Assembly: GCA_029939635.1 (NCBI GenBank)
Contig: JAOZSN010000098.1
Location: 1 to 11,251 of the forward strand
Direction of reading: 5' to 3'
DNA: 11,251 nucleotides
Source: Deltaproteobacteria bacterium
GTDB lineage: Bacteria > Desulfobacterota > Desulfobulbia > Desulfobulbales > SURF-16
Under the pieces are notes generated by a model. It saw only the letters and a list, made by a program, of their open reading frames with translations, did no database searches and had not been told where the DNA came from. Both the position numbers and the translations under genes were made by a program. Positions 6,686-11,251 of the stretch are shown piece by piece; positions within the stretch are counted from its first letter, which is position 1; every line of letters begins with the position of its first letter.

Positions 6686-7021
6686 TTATCTTCGTAACTT
6701 GGCTGCTTCGGGCAATTTTTTGGTCATGGCCGCCAGCCTGGCATCATCGTCCAGCCAGCCCCGTAACTCTCGCAGCATAACAACGCTGTAGGGTGATTCT
6801 GGTAACTGGGCCTGGGAGTAGATGATCCAACTGCCCTGCCGTTCGCGTTCAACTAAGCCAGCATCCTCCAGTATCTTCATGTGCTTGGACACGGTGGACT
6901 GGGCCAGGCCGAGGATGGCTTGGATCTCACAGACACAGAGGGTCTTCCCTTCCAATATCTTGAGTACCCGTACCCGGTTGGGGTCGGACAATGCCTTCAT
7001 TACGCGGATAAATTTTTTCAT
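6686..7021 (-). CDS. arsR: ArsR/SmtB-family metalloregulatory repressor
   Basis: A 111-aa winged helix-turn-helix repressor. The first residues (MKKFIRVMKALSDPNRVRVL) match the ArsR start. TLCVCEIQ (C29, C31) is the arsenite-binding box of the ELCVCDL class at the start of the alpha-3 region. LAQSTVSKHMKILEDAGLV is the DNA-recognition helix and wing entry. Length is typical. AAGGAG (7027-7032) precedes the ATG. The gene is first in the operon, directly downstream of a promoter whose -10 overlaps an inverted repeat, so autorepression lifted by As(III) or Sb(III) is the expected mode (family knowledge). The C29/C31 pair is present; a third thiol contributed by nearby residues is not evident, so metal affinity is uncertain. 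Confidence 0.95.
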   Translation of the reverse strand: MKKFIRVMKALSDPNRVRVLKILEGKTLCVCEIQAILGLAQSTVSKHMKILEDAGLVERERQGSWIIYSQAQLPESPYSVVMLRELRGWLDDDARLAAMTKKLPEAAKLRR

Positions 7022-7026
7022 AAAGA

Positions 7027-7032
7027 CTCCTT
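7027..7032 (-). promoter_or_regulatory. Ribosome binding site of arsR
   Basis: AAGGAG on the minus strand, 5 nt before the ATG at 7021. It fixes the arsR start. Confidence 0.8.
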
Positions 7033-7037
7033 ATGGC

Positions 7038-7084
7038 TATATCGCCATATTGCGATATAATAAGTGGTTTTTTAAAAAAGTCAA
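7038..7084 (-). promoter_or_regulatory. ars operon promoter and ArsR operator
   Basis: Reading leftwards: -35 TTGACT (7079-7084), a 16-nt spacer containing a T-run/A-run, and -10 TATTAT (7057-7062). The inverted repeat TATATCGC-N6-GCGATATA (7038-7059) overlaps the -10. This is the usual placement and symmetry for an ArsR-family operator, so bound repressor would block RNA polymerase. Confidence 0.8.
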
Positions 7085-7179
7085 GAATATAAAGATCCAC
7101 AGCTCTTTGATGGTTCGATGGAGGGAGACAGGAAACAGCTATGTGTTAAAGATGAACATCAAGCATCGAACGTCCAACT

Positions 7180-7227
7180 TTGAACATCGAATATTGAAAA
7201 AGTCCATATTCAGCATTCGATGTTCAA
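7180..7227. repeat. Palindromic intergenic repeat
   Basis: The 13-bp arms TTGAACATCGAAT (7180-7192) and ATTCGATGTTCAA (7215-7227) are perfect, and the inner TGAA/TTCA pair extends the stem. Partial copies of the same words (GAACATC, CATCGAAC) lie just left, at 7154-7170, giving a mixed direct and inverted repeat. The right arm lies 15 nt past the kinase stop, so a hairpin could protect or end that transcript, but no U-tract follows on the minus strand. The style resembles dispersed palindromic repeats seen in deltaproteobacterial genomes (recollection, not searched). The stretch 7085-7150 between this repeat and the ars promoter shows nothing I can name. Confidence 0.7.
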
Positions 7228-7242
7228 CGTTCATTTTTAAAT

Positions 7243-10200
7243 TCATCCTCCGTCTATTATCTCACAAAACTGGCTAAAATGGGCCTCCACTTCAGGGAGG
7301 CGCTGCTGGATTTCTTGGAGATTGCCTGCCTTGGCACTATTTTCCATCTCAAGGGCTAGGTGCTGTATGGTCTCGGCACCGGTATTGCCTGCAGAACCCT
7401 TGAGGGTATGGGTCACCTGCAGGATTGTTGCCATATCTTCCTGCTCCAGGCTGGCAACCAGCTGAGGAAGGAGTTTGGCGGTATCCCGCCTGAAGATGGT
7501 GGTGACCTTAGTTACAAGTTCTTCGTTACCTAACAGGCGAGATAACAGCTCCTGGTGGTTAAAGATAGCAGCTGTAGCTGTTTCGCCTTCAGGAACTGGT
7601 AGGGAGTCGTGGGGTGTGTGTGTTTTGGTCAGCCACTTGTGGACTACAGCGGCCAGCTCTCTGGCATCAATGGGTTTGGCCAGGTAGTCATTCATGCCTG
7701 TGCCCAGGCATTTGCGGCGATCCTCCTGGGAGGCATTGGCTGTCATGGCTATTATCGGGAGTTGCTGGCTCTGCTGGCGAATGATACGGGTGGCCTCATA
7801 GCCGTCCATAACCGGAATCTGGATATCCATCAATATCAGGTCATACTCCTGATCGCGAGTAAGATCTACCGCCTCTTGGCCATGGTTGGCCACCTGGACA
7901 GTGAGTCCGAGCTGTTCGAGAAGCCCCACGGCAACCATCTGGTTGACTTCATTGTCCTCAACCACTAATAGGTGGTATTTCCGGTCGGTGGGCATGGCTG
8001 TCAAGTCAGCGGTTTGGGGGGCGTTCATTACAGCGTTCTCTGTTGGTGCTTGAGTCAAGGTCATGGTAAACCAGAAGTTAGCACCTTGTCCCTGCTGACT
8101 GTTTACACCAATTTCTCCTGCCATTAGCCCCACCAGTTCTTTGCAGATAGCAAGGCCCAAGCCGGTACCGCCGTATTTGCGAGTGGTTGATGGGTCCAGT
8201 TGCTCGAATTTATCGAAAAGCAAGGTCTGTTGTTCTGGTGGGATACCAATACCTGTATCGCGTACATTGCAATGGAGAGTAACGTCGTTGCTGTCTTTTG
8301 CGTGCAAGCGGATACGTATAGTGACCTTGCCTGTCTCTGTGAATTTTATGGCATTGGCCACTAAATTGGTAAAAATTTGGCGTAAACGCATGGCATCACC
8401 CTGCAGGTGAGTCGGCACATCGGCGTCAATGGTGGCTTCAAGACCGAGGCCCTTTTCCTGGGCGGTAAAGGACATGATGGCAGTAAGCTCCTCTACCAGG
8501 AGGTGCAGATCAAAGGGTGCGGTTTCCAGCTCCAGGTGGCCAGCCTCAATTTTAGAAAAATCAAGGATGTCATTAATGAGCATCAGCAGCGAACGGGCAC
8601 TTGATCTCGAAATTTCAGCCAAATGGCGTTGTCGATCATTAAGGGCAGTATCCAGCAGCAGGCCACTCATGCCAATGACGCCATTTAACGGGGTGCGGAT
8701 CTCATGGCTCATATTGGCCAGGAACTCACTCTTGGCAAGGCTGGCCATCTCAGCCTCTGTTGCCATTTGTTGGGCCATGGTTGACTGTCTTTCTAGTTCC
8801 TGGTTGATTTTCTCTTTGTCGGCTAGAGAGGCGAGTAGTTGGTCCTTGGCCATGCTCATGAGCACCACCTGCGAGGTCAACAGGGCTATAGACTCTAGAA
8901 AGCTGTCAATTTCTGGATCAATGGAATATTTGGTGAAGAGGGCCAGAACACCGATACAGGTACCGGTACCATCGTGGAGTTGATACGCCGCAAAGGCGAT
9001 AAGGCCAAGTTCCGCAGCCCAGTTCTGGTTGTGGATACGTGGGTCATGACTGGCATCGTTGGAGAGGATGCGATCTTCACTACCAGCCGCAACAAGACCA
9101 ATGTTATAGCAGCCAAAGGGTATTCGGCGATGGGGTTCCTTGTCTATATGGGTATAGCGCCCAGAGCTGGCGATAAGATGTAGACACTGTTCTTTATCTA
9201 GACAGGCGCAGGAGTCGCTTTTTTCCTGACCATGTATGCAGCCAGAGTCACAGAGATCTCCAGGTTGGTTGAGCCAGATGCGACAGAAATCAGCCTCCAC
9301 CATAATAGTTACGGCATCGGTAATCTGTTTGATTTTTTGGGCCAGGGAGGCGGGGCTGAATAATTCCTGCTGCAGTTCAGTGAGCATCCACTCTCTTTTT
9401 TCCCGCATAATACGGGCGGTAATGTCGTTGTGAACCCCAATGATTCCAACCACACGACCATTGTCATCATAGATGGCATCGGCTTTAAGTTCTATCGGCA
9501 GATGGCGACCATCCTTGGCCACCATCTCTACCTCACCTTGCCAGCTTTCACCCCTTAAGAGGTGGCGGAAAACTTGGCGGGACAAACGGCGATCTGCATA
9601 GAGGAGAGAGGGGTGAAAGTCATGAAACTCGTGGAGGTCATAGCCGAAAAGATGGGTGAACGTCTCATTTTGGTAGAGGGGTTCGCCTCGGGCCGAGGTA
9701 ATACCGATGGCATCACTGGAGGCATCAAAGGCCATTTTGATGCGGGTCAGTTCCTCGGAGGCCTGGGCCTGGGCCGTAAATGCCTGGCGAATACCAAGGG
9801 CGATATAGGCAAATTCATGAATATGATAGCTGTTTGCTGCCAGTTTGCCGTTCTCACCATTTTGCTCAGCAAGGCCCTGTTTAAGGGAACCAATCTCATG
9901 GCCGATTTGGCGGCTCAGGCGGCGGGATATGAGGTAGAGCAGGGTCAGCCCCAGGAGGACAGAGCCTAGCAGCAGGATCATCTTTTGCAAAAAAGTTTGG
10001 CGGTACTGCTTTTTTTCCATTTCCAGCTGGAGGGAAATATCATCGAGATAGAGGCCTGAGGCCACGGCCCAGCCCCAGTCCTGCACTCCTCGGGCATAGG
10101 AGAGTTTTGGTTCTGTTTTTTCCTGACCAGGCTTGGGCCAGTTGTATGAGAAAAAACCTCCACCAGCTTGTTTAGCGTTGCGGATGGCATGGGCAAGGGG

Positions 10201-10884
10201 CTGGATACCATCTGGATCCTGTACTTGGATGCTTGCTTGACCAATGAGTTCTGGTTTTATGGGGTGGGCCAGCATTATACCATCGTAGTTAACCACAAAG
10301 ATATAGCCGGCACCATCCATGAAAGAGATGGAGCTGAGTCGTTGTAAGATGTGTTGCTGTAATTTCTCTTTTGGCAGGGCTTTGCTTGTTCTGGCAAAGG
10401 TAATTTGGTCAATGGCCTGCTCAACAATGAGGACCAAGGTCTGTTTCTTGGCCGTTAGGAGTTCTTGATGGCGTAGCTGAATATCATTTTTATATTCCTG
10501 ATACTCGTAAATCATCATTACAATTAATAGGCAGAGGGTAAAGGCGCTAGTAATGCCGAGGACACTGCGATTGATGATAGAGACGAGTTGTTTTTCGGCG
10601 CGAAAGAGAGGGCGAAGCAAGGTGCTGAGGATGGCTATGAGCAGGGTGGCCAAAAGTACGCCTGCAAGGGTGATTAATGTGATAGAGGGTTTCGCTGTCT
10701 GTTCACCTGTGGCAACGGCTGCACCCACCATCCCCTCCGTCTCGGAGAAACCCTTATGGTTGGAGTTAATTACGACAATATCTTGGGGGGAAGAGGCTGG
10801 ATGCTGGGCGGCCTGCAGTGGTACCAATGCCGAGATGAGAAGGATACATTGCAGCAGTGTGAAGCCGATGATTTTGTATGTCAA
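7243..10884 (-). CDS. Tripartite Cache/PAS/GAF hybrid histidine kinase with receiver and HPt
   Basis: A 1213-aa BarA-type phosphorelay kinase. Domains in order: signal-like N-terminus ending LQAAQ (about 1-27), membrane segments at about 69-94 and 105-127, a periplasmic single-Cache domain (about 130-290, with GAGYIFVVNYDGIMLAHP and the GWAVASGLYLDDI end), a membrane segment at about 300-320, a HAMP-like linker, PAS (about 379-497), a Cys-rich GAF (about 518-680), coiled coil, HisKA with H727 in MSHEIRTPLNG, HATPase_c (G box YGGTGLGL), receiver (about 971-1085, D1020, K1070) and HPt with H1159 in HTLKGSAGN. Such Cache domains often bind small organic acids. The start is TTG at 10884: no ATG or GTG precedes it before an in-frame stop, and it gives a good signal sequence; the Shine-Dalgarno is poor. 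No response regulator gene is adjacent in the window, so its output partner is unknown. A palindrome sits in its promoter. Confidence 0.93.
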   Translation of the reverse strand: MTYKIIGFTLLQCILLISALVPLQAAQHPASSPQDIVVINSNHKGFSETEGMVGAAVATGEQTAKPSITLITLAGVLLATLLIAILSTLLRPLFRAEKQLVSIINRSVLGITSAFTLCLLIVMMIYEYQEYKNDIQLRHQELLTAKKQTLVLIVEQAIDQITFARTSKALPKEKLQQHILQRLSSISFMDGAGYIFVVNYDGIMLAHPIKPELIGQASIQVQDPDGIQPLAHAIRNAKQAGGGFFSYNWPKPGQEKTEPKLSYARGVQDWGWAVASGLYLDDISLQLEMEKKQYRQTFLQKMILLLGSVLLGLTLLYLISRRLSRQIGHEIGSLKQGLAEQNGENGKLAANSYHIHEFAYIALGIRQAFTAQAQASEELTRIKMAFDASSDAIGITSARGEPLYQNETFTHLFGYDLHEFHDFHPSLLYADRRLSRQVFRHLLRGESWQGEVEMVAKDGRHLPIELKADAIYDDNGRVVGIIGVHNDITARIMREKREWMLTELQQELFSPASLAQKIKQITDAVTIMVEADFCRIWLNQPGDLCDSGCIHGQEKSDSCACLDKEQCLHLIASSGRYTHIDKEPHRRIPFGCYNIGLVAAGSEDRILSNDASHDPRIHNQNWAAELGLIAFAAYQLHDGTGTCIGVLALFTKYSIDPEIDSFLESIALLTSQVVLMSMAKDQLLASLADKEKINQELERQSTMAQQMATEAEMASLAKSEFLANMSHEIRTPLNGVIGMSGLLLDTALNDRQRHLAEISRSSARSLLMLINDILDFSKIEAGHLELETAPFDLHLLVEELTAIMSFTAQEKGLGLEATIDADVPTHLQGDAMRLRQIFTNLVANAIKFTETGKVTIRIRLHAKDSNDVTLHCNVRDTGIGIPPEQQTLLFDKFEQLDPSTTRKYGGTGLGLAICKELVGLMAGEIGVNSQQGQGANFWFTMTLTQAPTENAVMNAPQTADLTAMPTDRKYHLLVVEDNEVNQMVAVGLLEQLGLTVQVANHGQEAVDLTRDQEYDLILMDIQIPVMDGYEATRIIRQQSQQLPIIAMTANASQEDRRKCLGTGMNDYLAKPIDARELAAVVHKWLTKTHTPHDSLPVPEGETATAAIFNHQELLSRLLGNEELVTKVTTIFRRDTAKLLPQLVASLEQEDMATILQVTHTLKGSAGNTGAETIQHLALEMENSAKAGNLQEIQQRLPEVEAHFSQFCEIIDGG

Positions 10885-10925
10885 AATAATCTCATATCTA
10901 AATCTTGCTAATGCGCAGGGCGTGA

Positions 10926-10955
10926 ATTATATACGATATAATCGTATCATTTTCA
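10926..10955 (-). promoter_or_regulatory. Putative promoter of the Cache kinase with palindrome in the spacer
   Basis: The -10 is a perfect TATAAT on the minus strand (10926-10931). The region 17-18 nt upstream (GAAAAT/TGAAAA, 10949-10955) is a poor -35. The spacer is filled by ATACGAT-ATA-ATCGTAT (10931-10947), a 7-bp-arm palindrome. A weak -35 and a symmetric spacer site suggest control by a dimeric DNA-binding protein. The leader to the TTG start would be about 35 nt. Confidence 0.5.
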
Positions 10956-11067
10956 TGCCCTGTTTGGCAAGGTTGCGGCCCAATATTTCTGTGAATAGTT
11001 TCGGCTGGATACAGCTTTAATATCAGGGATCAAGGGGGCGGAATCAAGATGATAGGGAGTGGAGAGG

Positions 11068-11172
11068 GATTGGGGCGAGCACCTCGCTCTGTAGTAATAG
11101 TTCGATAACCCGGAGACGACCCGTTGTTTATAGTAGTAGGAGGAGAGAAGGGAATCACCCCTCCCCCCAATC
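11068..11172. repeat. Possible small dispersed element bounded by GATTGGGG/CCCCAATC
   Basis: The sequences GATTGGGG (11068-11075) and CCCCAATC (11165-11172) form 8-bp terminal inverted repeats around about 90 bases holding the hairpin GCGAG-CAC-CTCGC (11075-11087) and the similar words GTAGTAATAG and ATAGTAGTAGG. No credible protein is encoded. It may be a MITE-like or REP-like unit or a structured RNA. This belongs to a 367-base gene-free stretch (10885-11251) whose other contents are listed separately; 10956-11067 shows nothing I can name. Confidence 0.3.
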
Positions 11173-11196
11173 AAAATGCCATGATGACATTTTGAT
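11170..11196. promoter_or_regulatory. 27-bp near-perfect palindrome
   Basis: Arms ATCAAAATG (11170-11178) and CATTTTGAT (11188-11196) are perfect, and the 9-base centre is itself mostly symmetric (CAT/ATG). It lies 15 bp upstream of a rightward -35 box, where an activator or repressor dimer could bind. It could also form a hairpin. Confidence 0.45.
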
Positions 11197-11210
11197 CTAG
11201 GAAGAATAAG

Positions 11211-11239
11211 TTGACAATCATATTGATAATTATTATCTG
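11211..11239 (+). promoter_or_regulatory. Rightward promoter overlapped by a Fur box
   Basis: A perfect -35 TTGACA (11211-11216), a 17-nt spacer and a weak -10 TATCTG (11234-11239). Positions 11224-11238 read TGATAAT-T-ATTATCT, 14 of 15 matches to the 7-1-7 Fur consensus TGATAATNATTATCA, covering the spacer and -10. The controlled gene lies right of the window and is probably iron-related (inference). Confidence 0.6.
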
Positions 11240-11251
11240 GCAGGTTGCTAG

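Noticed and set aside
8429..8983. Plus-strand open frame of 184 codons inside the Cache kinase gene
   Set aside because: It is antisense to a well-supported HisKA/GAF coding region, has no ribosome binding site, and its product shows no domain. The other long plus-strand frames over the kinases and permease were rejected for the same reason.
10953..11174. Minus-strand frame of 73 codons at the right end
   Set aside because: The product is low-complexity with Tyr and Ser runs, and the frame crosses the putative repeat with its terminal inverted repeats, so it is probably not a gene.
1..11251. CRISPR arrays, tRNA or rRNA genes, complete insertion sequences
   Set aside because: I saw no regularly spaced direct repeats, no cloverleaf with conserved arms, and no transposase or integrase coding region.

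Overview
The window reads as accessory regulatory and metalloid-resistance DNA from an anaerobic deltaproteobacterium. A Desulfobulbales, Desulfotalea-like sulfate reducer is my best guess. This is inference from the large PAS/GAF/Cache hybrid kinases, the NtrC-type regulator and, above all, two in-frame UGA codons that look like selenocysteine (Sec) codons. All convincing genes lie on the minus strand, so the biological order runs from high to low coordinates.

Right end (10885-11251): no gene. It holds a weak leftward promoter with a palindrome in its spacer (for the 7243-10884 kinase), a possible dispersed repeat, a 27-bp palindrome, and a near-consensus Fur box inside a rightward promoter for a gene outside the window. 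7243-10884 encodes a 1213-aa tripartite hybrid histidine kinase: signal peptide/TMs, Cache, PAS, Cys-rich GAF, HisKA-HATPase, REC, HPt. It is followed by a palindromic repeat (7180-7227).

Centre (7059 down to 4768): an ars-type operon. A promoter/operator (7038-7084) precedes arsR (with an LCVC metal box). Next comes a PF03773 (ArsP/SO_0444-like) permease, then a 76-residue CopZ-N-terminal-like Fe-S/metallochaperone, then a thioredoxin-type arsC 4 nt further on. The permease has a 5' extension containing Cys-UGA. The chaperone has UGA-Cys in place of its family's CC pair. Each UGA is followed, after exactly 19 nt, by an AGGU loop closed by a 6-7 bp GC-rich stem, the layout of a bacterial SECIS element. 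Conventional calling would cut the first 18 residues off the permease and would truncate or miss the chaperone. This is the main discovery in the window.

Left part (4694 down to 251): a membrane PAS/GAF hybrid kinase 73 nt after arsC (or 31 nt if a TTG start is used), whose 3' end overlaps the gene for an NtrC-family sigma-54 activator. Beyond the activator gene (1-250) are an inverted-repeat hairpin, a short palindrome and a close match to a -24/-12 sigma-54 promoter pointing left out of the window, so the regulator's target may be the next gene.

Working model (inference): arsenite or a related metal releases ArsR, and the operon then makes a reductase, a Sec-containing metallochaperone and a Sec-containing efflux permease. 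The adjoining two-component pair controls a neighbouring sigma-54 gene and may be co-transcribed.
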